Part shown: positions 15,839 to 23,162 of the stretch, in pieces
Layout of the letters: every line of letters begins with the position of its first letter
How positions within the stretch are numbered: position 1 is the first letter of the stretch
Assembly (NCBI RefSeq): GCF_030813415.1
Contig: NZ_JAUSUF010000002.1
Span: 310,001-374,000 of the forward strand
Reading direction: 5' to 3'
DNA length: 64,000 nucleotides
Source of the DNA: Eubacterium multiforme
GTDB taxonomy: Bacteria; Bacillota; Clostridia; Clostridiales; Clostridiaceae
Translations under genes and position numbers: made by a program
Notes under the pieces: model-generated
Seen by the model: the letters and a program-made list of their open reading frames with translations, nothing else
Told to the model about the DNA's origin: nothing
The model's database searches: none

Positions 15839-17044
15839 TTAAGCTACTTCATTAAAATTTCCTTCTATTACCTCAGCATATATATAATTATTTTCATTGG
15901 ATATTAACTTATTCATTTCTATGCACCAATTCTGTACTAAATTAACCATTATTCTTAAATTTTCAGCTACTACTTCATCGTCTTTAACATCTATTATGGC
16001 CTTGGAGTATTTTATAGGAGAAATTAACTTAAGCATATCATCAACATCACATAATAAGGCTGTGGTTTGTCTAACTCCCTGTATTCGTCTGCCTAAATCT
16101 TCTCTTGTTTGTGTTAAAGTATCCATATCCTTTAATAACTTTTTATATTCATCACTGTCTTTTTTATAAGATTCTATTTCTTCTTTCAGTAATACTTTTT
16201 GTTCCGAAATATTCTTTAATTGTCGTTTTTTACTAGCCAACTCTTCTTCCAACATTTTATTTCTATTTTTTAAACCGTAGTCAGTATTATCAACTATCTT
16301 CTCAACTACTTTTTCCACTACTTTAGGCTCTTTATTCTTTTCTCTATGTAATTCTTCCTCTAAGTTTTTTACTTTATCTATGTATTCTTTGGTAGCCTTT
16401 TGAGTTAAGCTAGAAATTTGATCTTTACCTATTTCATTGAAGAATTTTTCTTGTTCTTCTTTTGGCATTTTAGCCCATATTTTATAACCTACAGTTGCTG
16501 ATAATTGTTTAGTTTCAACCATATCTTGAAGTTCTGGTATTAATTTAGTTAGTTTTTTGTAGTCTTGAAGTTGTTGTTGAGAGATATCTAATTGATCAGC
16601 TAAATCTTTTTGAGTTGGCAGATTAAGATTATCTTTATCTGCCACTTTATATTGATTTCCTCTATTCCCACCGTTCTGTATCCCCCATATTCTTTCAAGT
16701 TCCATAATACATTTAGCAGCTTTCATTGGATTTAAGTTTCCCATACCTCTTTGCATTATGTTAGTTGTAATTAAGTCCTCTATAATTGAGTCTTGCATAC
16801 TTTTTTCTTCTGAATCTTTATACTGTTTTACTGTGCAGTCTATTTTCTTAATTCCTAGTTCTTCACAAGCTTTAACTCTTTGATGTCCACTTACTATTAA
16901 TAAATCTTGTGTAAGCACTATTGGTTCAATAACTCCCCTACTCTTTATACTTTTTTTAAAATCTTCCCATTTTTGTCCTTCCATATCATCAAAAAATTCA
17001 ATATTTCTTGAATGTTTCCATAGTCTGTCAATTTCTATTAACAT
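15839..17044 (-). CDS. ParB/Srx-domain DNA-binding protein with coiled coil
   Basis: 401 aa. The N-terminal ParB-like domain has 'GVIEPIVL' and the 'VSGHQRVKACEELGI' box (about 50-65). A KorB-like helix-turn-helix follows ('TQKDLADQLDISQQQLQDYKKL', about 143-165). Residues 220-310 are coiled coil with a striking 'VVEKVVEKIVDN' stretch. The C-terminus is a separate helical domain. No ParA is nearby, so partition is doubtful; such phage proteins are more often transcription regulators or nucleases. A partial second copy lies at 21595-21831. Confidence 0.8.
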   Translation of the reverse strand: MLIEIDRLWKHSRNIEFFDDMEGQKWEDFKKSIKSRGVIEPIVLTQDLLIVSGHQRVKACEELGIKKIDCTVKQYKDSEEKSMQDSIIEDLITTNIMQRGMGNLNPMKAAKCIMELERIWGIQNGGNRGNQYKVADKDNLNLPTQKDLADQLDISQQQLQDYKKLTKLIPELQDMVETKQLSATVGYKIWAKMPKEEQEKFFNEIGKDQISSLTQKATKEYIDKVKNLEEELHREKNKEPKVVEKVVEKIVDNTDYGLKNRNKMLEEELASKKRQLKNISEQKVLLKEEIESYKKDSDEYKKLLKDMDTLTQTREDLGRRIQGVRQTTALLCDVDDMLKLISPIKYSKAIIDVKDDEVVAENLRIMVNLVQNWCIEMNKLISNENNYIYAEVIEGNFNEVA

Positions 17045-17102
17045 TTAATCACTCCTTATTTATTTGTTTTTTAAACTTATTTAATCTTATGTTTTTATAC
17101 AA

Positions 17103-17729
17103 TTACTTTCTTTTTTTATTTAAAATAACTTGTTCTTTAACAATACTAGCTATTTTCCTTACAAATACTTTAGTATCAAATGCAGTTCCTTGAGCCATTT
17201 TAATTCCGCTTAAAATATCTATAATTATTTTTATGTCTATATTATCTTTCTTAATTACTTGATAAAATGAATTAAAAGCTTTCATTATATAATATGCCTC
17301 ATCGTTCATTTCATTTTCATCTTTTAAGTTTTTCTCATTAATATAATTATCTATTTTAGCAAGTAAATTTTTTTGTTCAATTTTAAAATTTATTTCACCT
17401 AATTCGTCTGGCATTAAGTAAGCGACATCTTCAATTTCATATTTTTCATTAGTTTCATCATCATAATTTACACTTGAATACTTATATTCAACAATTTCTT
17501 CTTCCAATTTTAATTTTTGTATTTTTAACTTATCTAATTCTGTCAATTCTTTATTAAAGTATTCTTCTGACACATCAAATATTTCTTTAAGTTTTGTATA
17601 ATGTTTTTGCGGAATTTTTCTGCTCCCATTAAGCCAAGCTGCTACTGATTGTCTGCTAATTCCTAATTCTCTTGATAACTGTGCATATGTAATATTATTT
17701 AAACTACATAAATATTCTAATCCTACCAT
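17103..17729 (-). CDS. HTH (XRE-type) regulator with helical C-terminal domain
   Basis: 208 aa. Residues 1-55 form a Cro/CI-type HTH ('ITYAQLSRELGISRQSVAAW', then 'NGSRKIP'). The remainder is a helical domain with coiled coil near 65-85 and a basic end 'ILNKKRK'. It has its own promoter with dyads over the -35 and -10 boxes, suggesting autoregulation. It lies within the early operon rather than at the divergent switch, so it is more likely a modulator of early genes than the main lysogeny repressor. Confidence 0.75.
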   Translation of the reverse strand: MVGLEYLCSLNNITYAQLSRELGISRQSVAAWLNGSRKIPQKHYTKLKEIFDVSEEYFNKELTELDKLKIQKLKLEEEIVEYKYSSVNYDDETNEKYEIEDVAYLMPDELGEINFKIEQKNLLAKIDNYINEKNLKDENEMNDEAYYIMKAFNSFYQVIKKDNIDIKIIIDILSGIKMAQGTAFDTKVFVRKIASIVKEQVILNKKRK

Positions 17730-17751
17730 TTCTATTTCCTCTCTTTTTAAC

Positions 17752-17814
17752 TTACTATTGATATAATAGCATATAGTTACTCATATATCAACAGTAAGAT
17801 TAACATTGTTAATC
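17752..17814 (-). promoter_or_regulatory. Promoter and operators of the 208-aa HTH gene
   Basis: On the minus strand TTGATA (17786-17791) and TATTAT (17763-17768) are 17 bp apart. Arms TTACTATTGATATA (17752-17765) and TATATCAACAGTAA (17784-17797) form a 13/14 inverted repeat over both boxes. Just upstream is a perfect dyad, GATTAAC-ATT-GTTAATC (17798-17814). Confidence 0.7.
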
Positions 17815-17850
17815 AAATAGTTACTCTAATTAACATTTAATGGATAATAT

Positions 17851-18087
17851 TTAAAATACCTCTAGTTTTATAATGCTCCTGTCTGTAAAAATCTCTATAC
17901 TATAAAAAATATCTACAACAAATGACTCAATATTCTTTATATTAAAAATTCCTTTATTAGTAATAACCTTAAATAATTTATTATCTATACAATAATTTTC
18001 TAACTTTCCTATAATTTCTTTTCCATCTTTTTTTATTATTATGTATTCTCCTATTTCTAATACAGTTTTTAAATTTTCTTTCAACAT
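17851..18087 (-). CDS. 78-aa hypothetical early protein
   Basis: I choose ATG 18087 (MLKENLKTVLEIGEYIIIKK), seven bases after GGAGG; the longer frame begins at a TTG within that site. The sequence is a compact beta-rich domain ('GEYIIIKKDGKEIIGKLENY', 'FKVITNKGIFNIKNIESFVV') with a closing strand, resembling a small SH3/Sm-like barrel. Function unknown. Second gene of the leftward early operon. Confidence 0.65.
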   Translation of the reverse strand: MLKENLKTVLEIGEYIIIKKDGKEIIGKLENYCIDNKLFKVITNKGIFNIKNIESFVVDIFYSIEIFTDRSIIKLEVF

Positions 18088-18112
18088 ACTTTCTTCCTCC
18101 AAATATTTTTTA

Positions 18113-18280
18113 TTATAAATTTCTTAATACATCTCTATAAGTTATATTATCCATCCATTCATCAAAATTATTTAATGTATCATTTAATCCATTCTTTGCT
18201 AACCATATTTTATAATCAGACACATTATTACCTTCTTTAAATCTTCTATGTTTATTATTTAAAAATATTAAATTACTCAT
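18113..18280 (-). CDS. 55-aa hypothetical early protein
   Basis: Reads MSNLIFLNNKHRRFKEGNNV to VLRNL, with AAAGGAGAAGGG before ATG 18280. It is the first well-supported gene after the leftward promoter. A 22-codon frame (18273-18341) overlaps its start and may be a leader, but has no good ribosome binding site. The N-terminal half is basic; no motif recognised. Confidence 0.55.
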   Translation of the reverse strand: MSNLIFLNNKHRRFKEGNNVSDYKIWLAKNGLNDTLNNFDEWMDNITYRDVLRNL

Positions 18281-18446
18281 TTATACCCTTCTCCTTTAAT
18301 GTATTTAAAATTTTATCTTTCATTCTTTTTTCCCATATCATAATTTTTTTAAGTTATCTTTTTATATAATTTTTAGAATCACTTTTGAATGTACCAGAAT
18401 ACTGTACTTAGTTAATTAAGATTTTTTGCTCGTTGTCTATGTTTAT

Positions 18447-18489
18447 AATTCTACACTCATAAGTGTAGAATGTCAACACTATATAGTGT
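18447..18489 (-). promoter_or_regulatory. Leftward early promoter with two operators
   Basis: On the minus strand TTGACA (18471-18476) and TAGAAT (18448-18453) are 17 bp apart. The spacer is filled by a perfect dyad, TTCTACACT (18449-18457) and AGTGTAGAA (18462-18470). A second palindrome, ACACTATATAGTGT (18476-18489), abuts the -35 box. The shared half-site ACACT suggests one repressor binds both. Confidence 0.85.
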
Positions 18490-18502
18490 ATTTTTTTTAT
18501 AT

Positions 18503-18531
18503 TTGTTTATTTTTTATATTTATAGTATAAT
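18503..18531 (+). promoter_or_regulatory. Rightward promoter of the HTH repressor
   Basis: TTGTTT (18503-18508), 17-bp spacer, TATAAT (18526-18531). The start would be near 18538, followed by TAGGAGG and the ATG at 18556. It lies 14 bp from the ACACTATATAGTGT palindrome, so the repressor may also control its own gene. Confidence 0.75.
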
Positions 18532-18555
18532 TTATATTGTTAGGAGGTTATTTTA

Positions 18556-18771
18556 ATGAGTAATGAGACTAGGAATGAAATTAAATCTTACATAGCTGCT
18601 AAAGGTTGGAAAATGATTGATTTAGTTAAATCCTTAAAAGACTATGGAATAGAAACAACTCCTCAAGCCTTGTCTAATAAGTTAAGTAGAAATACTATTA
18701 GATATAGTGAAGTAAAGGCTATAGCTAATATTATTGGATACAACTTGGTTTGGGAAGAAGATACTGAATAG
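18556..18771 (+). CDS. Small HTH repressor of the divergent switch
   Basis: 71 aa, MSNETRNEIKSYIAAKGWKM... with the HTH spanning 'DLVKSLKDYGIETTPQALSN' and the recognition region 'NKLSRNTIRYSEVKAIA', ending 'IIGYNLVWEEDTE'. The 'LSxKLxRxTIxYSEVxxIAxxIGY' pattern is typical of compact repressors in clostridial mobile elements. It has a strong site (TAGGAGG) and faces the early operon across two operators, so it is the best candidate for the lysogeny repressor. Confidence 0.85.
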   Translation: MSNETRNEIKSYIAAKGWKMIDLVKSLKDYGIETTPQALSNKLSRNTIRYSEVKAIANIIGYNLVWEEDTE

Positions 18772-18786
18772 TATGCGAAAGAATAG

Positions 18787-18818
18787 GATCTAGTAAAATA
18801 CTAGGTCTTATTTTTTTG
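18787..18818 (+). terminator. Terminator after the HTH repressor
   Basis: GATCTAGTA-AAA-TACTAGGTC (one G-T pair) followed by TTATTTTTTT. The extended -10 of the next gene begins only 10 bp later. Confidence 0.75.
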
Positions 18819-18827
18819 TTTCTTTCT

Positions 18828-18836
18828 TGGTATAAT
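18828..18836 (+). promoter_or_regulatory. Extended -10 promoter of the metallopeptidase gene
   Basis: TGGTATAAT is an extended -10 element. The expected start near 18843 coincides with the AAGGGG ribosome binding site, so the mRNA would have a leader of only about 15 bases. This argues for the TTG at 18858 as start codon. Confidence 0.6.
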
Positions 18837-18857
18837 TATGTAAAGGGGATGATAACT

Positions 18858-19616
18858 TTGACTTTATATAATGAACTTTTAATATCAAATTACGATAATT
18901 TCAAAATTTATACTATTGATTCCAATTTAGAAATTAACAGTTTAAAATCTATAATGGAATTCATTTTAGAAGAATATACATTAATATTTTCTAAACAACT
19001 TATATCTAATGCAGAATGTTATATTATTTATAATCCGACTCATGAAACACCTATTTTTTATTCTGAAACAAATCCTTCTTCAATTTTTTTAAATTATAAT
19101 AAAGATAATTTTTGGGCACAAATTATATATCAACTATCTCATGAATTATGTCATTATACATTAGCTCAAAAATCATATAATAAAAATTCTTTAAAGTGGT
19201 TTGAGGAAACACTATGTGAAGCATTTTCATTATATATATTAAAATTCTGTAGTGAAAAATGGTCAGACTGTTTCTTATCAAAATATGATTTTGCTTACCA
19301 TAAAAGCATATCAAATTACTTAACAGAAATATATAATACAATAACTACTACCGGGCTAAAAAGATGTAAAAATATTTATGATTTAATTTTTATAAATAAA
19401 ACTAGTGAGGAAAATCGTATACAAAGAGTTTTAGAAAGAAATTATGTATTCAACTTATTCAAGACCTATAGAGATGATATTCCTCTTATAACTGACTATA
19501 GAAAGTATATTAAATCAGAAGTTCTAATTGATTTCGATAAATGGATTCAAGATACAAATAATAATGAATTTATAATGGAACTTTCAAAAATACAACCTAA
19601 AATAATTATGGCTTAG
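18858..19616 (+). CDS. ImmA/IrrE-like zinc metallopeptidase
   Basis: About 252 aa from TTG 18858 (AAGGGG eight bases upstream); an ATG at 18849 is too close to that site. The gluzincin motif 'LSHELCHYTLA' (HExxH variant HELCH) is followed 30 residues later by 'WFEETLCEAFSLY', supplying the third zinc ligand. Location directly after a repressor gene is typical of ImmA-type anti-repressor proteases that cleave the repressor upon induction. The C-terminal 100 residues are helical and unlike standard ImmA. The protease call is firm, the target inferred. Confidence 0.75.
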   Translation: MTLYNELLISNYDNFKIYTIDSNLEINSLKSIMEFILEEYTLIFSKQLISNAECYIIYNPTHETPIFYSETNPSSIFLNYNKDNFWAQIIYQLSHELCHYTLAQKSYNKNSLKWFEETLCEAFSLYILKFCSEKWSDCFLSKYDFAYHKSISNYLTEIYNTITTTGLKRCKNIYDLIFINKTSEENRIQRVLERNYVFNLFKTYRDDIPLITDYRKYIKSEVLIDFDKWIQDTNNNEFIMELSKIQPKIIMA

Positions 19617-19670
19617 TTTTTATCTAAGCCTTATCTTTTTCATAAGAAAAGAGCCTAACTTATTAGACTC
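19610..19670. terminator. Pair of convergent terminators
   Basis: Plus strand: GGCTTAG/CTAAGCC (19610-19630), including the stop of the metallopeptidase gene, then TTATCTTTTT. Minus strand: GAG-CTAA/TTAG-CTC (19651-19670), then TTTTC, ending the 113-aa gene. Confidence 0.75.
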
Positions 19671-19677
19671 TAAAATT

Positions 19678-20019
19678 TTATTTATTTTCTCTGTTACTCC
19701 TATGTTCATCTTGTTTTACTTTTTTAAATCTATCTAATATAGTTTCTCTAAAAGCTTTTGTTAAGCCATCAATTGTATTATCTTTAAATAATCTATTTGT
19801 TTTTATATTAACTTTAAATATTTTAAATTGATATTTATTATCTATTTTTGCTATAACTATTTCTTCATTATCAATTATGTTTAATTCTAAATTTACTCCT
19901 ACTTCTTCTGCTTCTTTAATTAATATTGGCGCAACCTTTCTTTCTTCATCCATATTCCCCGTTTCTCCTCTTAATATTGCCAATAACCCTTCTTGAAACT
20001 CTTTTTTCTCCATAAACAC
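19678..20019 (-). CDS. 113-aa hypothetical accessory protein
   Basis: Region 'EFQEGLLAILRGETGNMDEE' followed by 'VGVNLELNIIDNEEIVIAKI' and a basic tail 'KKVKQDEHRSNRENK'. The start is GTG 20019 or the in-frame ATG two codons later; the start context (AAAGGATGAAGTG-TTATG) is nearly identical to that of the 207-aa gene upstream on the same strand. An Spo0A-box-like site (20101-20110) lies 82 bp upstream. No family recognised. Confidence 0.55.
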   Translation of the reverse strand: MFMEKKEFQEGLLAILRGETGNMDEERKVAPILIKEAEEVGVNLELNIIDNEEIVIAKIDNKYQFKIFKVNIKTNRLFKDNTIDGLTKAFRETILDRFKKVKQDEHRSNRENK

Positions 20020-20177
20020 TTCATCCTTTCCCCTAACGTATTATATTACCATTATTTTTCATTTATTATGAATTAATTTCAATATTTCCGTTCCCAAACA
20101 TTTCGACAAAATTTATTATTAAACACATAAAATATGTAGCATTGGCAAAAGCGTATTGTCACTGTATATTGTATATA

Positions 20178-20801
20178 TCAAATGTTTTTTTCATTTAACC
20201 ATTTTAATTTTTGTTGCAATACATAAATATCTCTCACATAATCATCTTCTCTATTTTTTAAAAATGAAATCTCCCTTTCATTATTTAAAACTTTATCAAT
20301 TAATATATCAATTACAACTCCTATTTTATGGCTCTTTTTTTCATGAATAAAGTTTTTAAGTTTTTCTTCGTCAGACATTTTATTAAGAATTTTTTCAAAC
20401 TCTATATAAGAATCTTCCTCATAATCTATATAAGGTATTATATAAGTATTATCCTTATTTCTACTTAAGTGAGATTTCATTTCTTCTTCATTATCTGCAT
20501 CTACACTAATTACATCTTCTAATAAAATATATCTAACTTTATAAGAATTGATAATTTCATAATTTAATACATCATTATAATTAAACTTCATAAGTGATGT
20601 ATGATGACTTTTTAAAACTCCACCTTGAAAATACAATATCATATTTTGGCAATCTTCTAAATCTTGAAGAGTATGAATTACAAATACTTTATTCTCTTTA
20701 TCTTTTGTTTTATAAATAACATTATCTATAAAATTTTTTACGGTTTTTTCATTATGTTCTATCTCAGTCGCTGCTCTTTTTAAATCTAATATCATAAGCA
20801 C
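20178..20801 (-). CDS. 207-aa hypothetical accessory protein
   Basis: The sequence suggests a small alpha/beta domain ('KVFVIHTLQDLEDCQNMILY', 'VRYILLEDVISVDADNEEE') and a C-terminal coiled coil ('REISFLKNREDDYVRDIYVL'). No catalytic motif recognised. It is preceded by the same initiation context as the 113-aa gene and by about 170 bp of AT-rich sequence without a gene. It belongs to the lysogenic cargo between the switch and the integrase. Confidence 0.55.
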   Translation of the reverse strand: MLMILDLKRAATEIEHNEKTVKNFIDNVIYKTKDKENKVFVIHTLQDLEDCQNMILYFQGGVLKSHHTSLMKFNYNDVLNYEIINSYKVRYILLEDVISVDADNEEEMKSHLSRNKDNTYIIPYIDYEEDSYIEFEKILNKMSDEEKLKNFIHEKKSHKIGVVIDILIDKVLNNEREISFLKNREDDYVRDIYVLQQKLKWLNEKNI

Positions 20802-20950
20802 TTCATCCTTTTTATAAAATTTATTAATATATTAACTTTTAAGCTTTGAAATTTTTAATAATTAAAATTATAAATTCATTCTTTATTTTTGTCAATAACT
20901 TTTAATTATATCATATAATATCAGTTTTTTAAACTTATTTTATTAAAAAA

Positions 20951-20971
20951 AGAAGCTATTAAATAGCTTCT
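20951..20971 (-). terminator. Terminator of the membrane-anchored protein gene
   Basis: AGAAGCTA/TAGCTTCT hairpin followed by seven T residues on the minus strand; it overlaps the stop codon region at 20970. Confidence 0.75.
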
Positions 20972-21467
20972 AACTTATACCATATTCATTTAATTTTTCT
21001 TCCATATTACTCTCTAAATCTTTCTTAGAAATATTATATTTTTTTTCAGTATCCTTTAACTTACTCATTATTAATAAAAAATAACTATTAATTTCTCCTG
21101 TATCATCTAAATTTATAGAATATTGTTCTAATGAATATACATAATTTTCATAGTTTTCTTTCAATACTTTTGGAACATTATCTTCATTGCTTTTTGCAAT
21201 ATCTATTCCTTTAATAATTAATTGTTTTGCTTCTAATTGTGATTCATAATTATTTAAATTTTTTAATATATTTAATAATCCTCTCGCATATGTTGCATAA
21301 GATGCTTGAAAATTTGAATCAAATTTCAAAATTTTATTTTTTTGATACTTATAATTAATACTAAAAGCTAAAGCAATAATTATAATGCTACTTATTACTG
21401 CATATACTATCTTATTCTTTTTATTGAGTATTTTTTTACTTAACTTCTCATTTTTACTTTCGTCCAT
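20970..21467 (-). CDS. Membrane-anchored hypothetical protein
   Basis: 165 aa: a lysine-rich N-terminus (1-18), one membrane helix (about 21-39, 'VYAVISSIIIIALAFSINY') and an extracytoplasmic helical domain of about 120 residues ('FDSNFQASYATYARGLLNIL' onward). There is no cleavage site, so it is probably an anchored type II protein. Such single-pass proteins with helical outer domains occur among superinfection-exclusion and surface-modifying prophage cargo, but the role here is unknown. Confidence 0.6.
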   Translation of the reverse strand: MDESKNEKLSKKILNKKNKIVYAVISSIIIIALAFSINYKYQKNKILKFDSNFQASYATYARGLLNILKNLNNYESQLEAKQLIIKGIDIAKSNEDNVPKVLKENYENYVYSLEQYSINLDDTGEINSYFLLIMSKLKDTEKKYNISKKDLESNMEEKLNEYGIS

Positions 21468-21594
21468 TATTTTATGTCCCCCTTATAATTGAAATACTTT
21501 TAAAGTATATGTAAATTTATACACAATTGAAATATTTATCAAGTATTATTTACTTTTTATTTATATAATTCACTATTTGTATTTTTATTAGAAG

Positions 21595-21831
21595 AACTTA
21601 AATCCAATGAAAGCTGCCAAATGTATTATGGAACTTGAAAGAATATGGGGAGTTAGGAATGGTAGTGCTGGTAAAGTTAAAATTTTAGAGCGACATAATG
21701 TCGTTCCAAATCAAAAAACTATAGCAGATAATCTAAATATCACACCAAAACAGTTACAAAGATATAAAAAACTAACTCAATTAATACCAGAACTTCAAGA
21801 TATGGTTGAAAATGATAAATTTATTATATAA
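21595..21831 (+). pseudogene. Truncated copy of the ParB-like gene
   Basis: From 21595 the frame reads N-L-N-P-MKAAKCIMELERIWG and on to ELQDMVE, closely matching residues about 103-178 of the ParB-like protein at 15839-17044. It then stops with NDKFII. The homology begins upstream of the first ATG, and both the ParB box and the coiled-coil half are missing, so this is a fragment left by recombination between related phages. It could still make a 74-aa HTH peptide (21607-21831) that interferes with the full protein. Confidence 0.8.
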
Positions 21832-21887
21832 ACTATTTCAATAAAATAACAAAAATGTTAAGATTAGATATAAGGAGGTAACTATCA

Positions 21888-22712
21888 ATGAAAAAATTAC
21901 TATTAACTACTTTAACTTTTATTATAGTCGGATCGCTACTTGTAAGTTGCACCAATAAAACAAGCAATAATAAAAATTCTAATTCAGAATCAACTAAACA
22001 AGAAGCTAACAACAATACTAAACAATCAAATCAAAATACTAAAAAAGAAATATATAAAACTAATACTGACACCAAAGAAAATTCTTCTAATAAACCTTTA
22101 AACTTAATTAGAATAAATATGGTTGATTCTGCTGACACTTGTCGTGAGTATTGTTTTAAATCTTTAGGTGCTTATTCTACAAATAAATTAAAATATTCCT
22201 CTAAAAAAGATACTTATATAGCAGGCTTTCTTGTAGGGGCTAATCCATTAAAAACTTCTAATATTAAAAATTTTAAATATAATAAATTAATTGCACCATT
22301 TGGACATATTAAGTATCCTAATTTTCTTAAATTAGAAAAAAATGCGATTCCAGCATCAGGTTCAGGATTTACTTTTAAAGATTTAAATAACAAAATAAAT
22401 TTTCATTTTGGTTGTCACGAGCCCTATCCTAGTATAAATGGTACTGGTAATCGAAATATAAATGATGTTTATAAAACAATGACTAATACATCTATAGAAC
22501 AATTTAAAATTACATACAAAGCAAAAGGTAAAGACTGGGCATGTGTATCTTCTGAAAAAAATGATATAATTTCATATGATTTTGTGAAATTAAGTAAAGA
22601 TTTAGAAGTATATTTTGGTTATTCTTATCATAAAAAATATGAGAAAATTTTTGATAATATAATACAAGAAACATATAAAAGTTTTAATACTGAGAATAGT
22701 ATAAAAAATTAG
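21888..22712 (+). CDS. Prophage-encoded lipoprotein
   Basis: 274 aa with a type II signal peptide: 'MKKLLLTTLTFIIVGSLLVS' then the lipobox Cys at 21 (LLVSC). An Asn/Ser/Thr/Lys-rich linker follows (22-75), then a globular domain with several cysteines ('SADTCREYCFKSLG', 'NFHFGCHEPY', 'DWACVSSEK') that may form disulphides. The ribosome binding site is strong (AAGGAGG). Plus-strand orientation and lysogenic position make it a likely moron expressed in the lysogen; surface lipoproteins of prophages often block DNA entry of related phages. That role is inferred. Confidence 0.75.
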   Translation: MKKLLLTTLTFIIVGSLLVSCTNKTSNNKNSNSESTKQEANNNTKQSNQNTKKEIYKTNTDTKENSSNKPLNLIRINMVDSADTCREYCFKSLGAYSTNKLKYSSKKDTYIAGFLVGANPLKTSNIKNFKYNKLIAPFGHIKYPNFLKLEKNAIPASGSGFTFKDLNNKINFHFGCHEPYPSINGTGNRNINDVYKTMTNTSIEQFKITYKAKGKDWACVSSEKNDIISYDFVKLSKDLEVYFGYSYHKKYEKIFDNIIQETYKSFNTENSIKN

Positions 22713-22741
22713 TTCCATAATTTAATAATATGATATAATAC

Positions 22742-22945
22742 AGAAAAGGAGAAATTTTTAATTGTAGTTAGATGATACGGTAATATCATCTAACCCAATT
22801 CTTATACTATTTTATTTATGTATTTCTATAAATATTTTAATAATAGTATAAAGTAAGTTTATCACACTTGTTATTAATGTGATAACTATAATCATAAAAT
22901 TAAGTTTTGTATTATTAATTTTACAATTATGTTTTCTCCTTTTCT
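22742..22945. ncRNA. Candidate multibranched RNA closed by a long-range inverted repeat
   Basis: AGAAAAGGAGAAA (22742-22754) pairs with TTTCTCCTTTTCT (22933-22945), and AATTGTA (22760-22766) with TACAATT (22922-22928). Inside are TTAGATGATA/TATCATCTAA (22768-22793) and TTATCACA/TGTGATAA (22859-22885). The outer arms each contain a Shine-Dalgarno-like sequence, on opposite strands. A 27-aa hydrophobic frame lies inside on the minus strand. Confidence 0.4.
22812..22895 (-). CDS. 27-aa hydrophobic peptide frame
   Basis: MIIVITLITSVINLLYTIIK then IFIEIHK: a single membrane helix with a short charged end, the profile of type I toxin peptides. There is no good ribosome binding site next to ATG 22895; the nearest (AAAAGGAG) is 40 bases upstream. 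It lies in the inverted-repeat region 22742-22945. It may be chance in an AT-rich stretch. Confidence 0.25.
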   Translation of the reverse strand: MIIVITLITSVINLLYTIIKIFIEIHK

Positions 22946-22965
22946 TATTATTTTTCAAGGTTGTT

Positions 22966-23003
22966 AAAGGCTCATACGTCCACTTTAAGATGTATGAGCC
23001 TTT
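22966..23003. terminator. 12-bp perfect hairpin, probable terminator
   Basis: AAAGGCTCATAC (22966-22977) and GTATGAGCCTTT (22992-23003), loop of 14. Only a weak T-run follows on either strand. The stretch 23004-23395 holds no gene; it contains the four bipartite repeats described separately. Confidence 0.6.
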
Positions 23004-23162
23004 AATAATATAAATATTTCTGAATTGTAGAAATCCTCTCTATGTAGACTTTAAGCAATAATAAATACTATATCAAAAATAAAAGTCCAATATTCTAGGA
23101 GTTATTTTTTAAACTTATTTTCACCTATATTTCTCAATAATATATCTTTTCCTAAATTTAAC

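Noticed and set aside
15839..17044. A ParABS plasmid partition locus (phage-plasmid).
   Set aside because: No ParA-type ATPase is adjacent, and an integrase is present. Only the ParB-like domain is seen, which is common in phage regulators.
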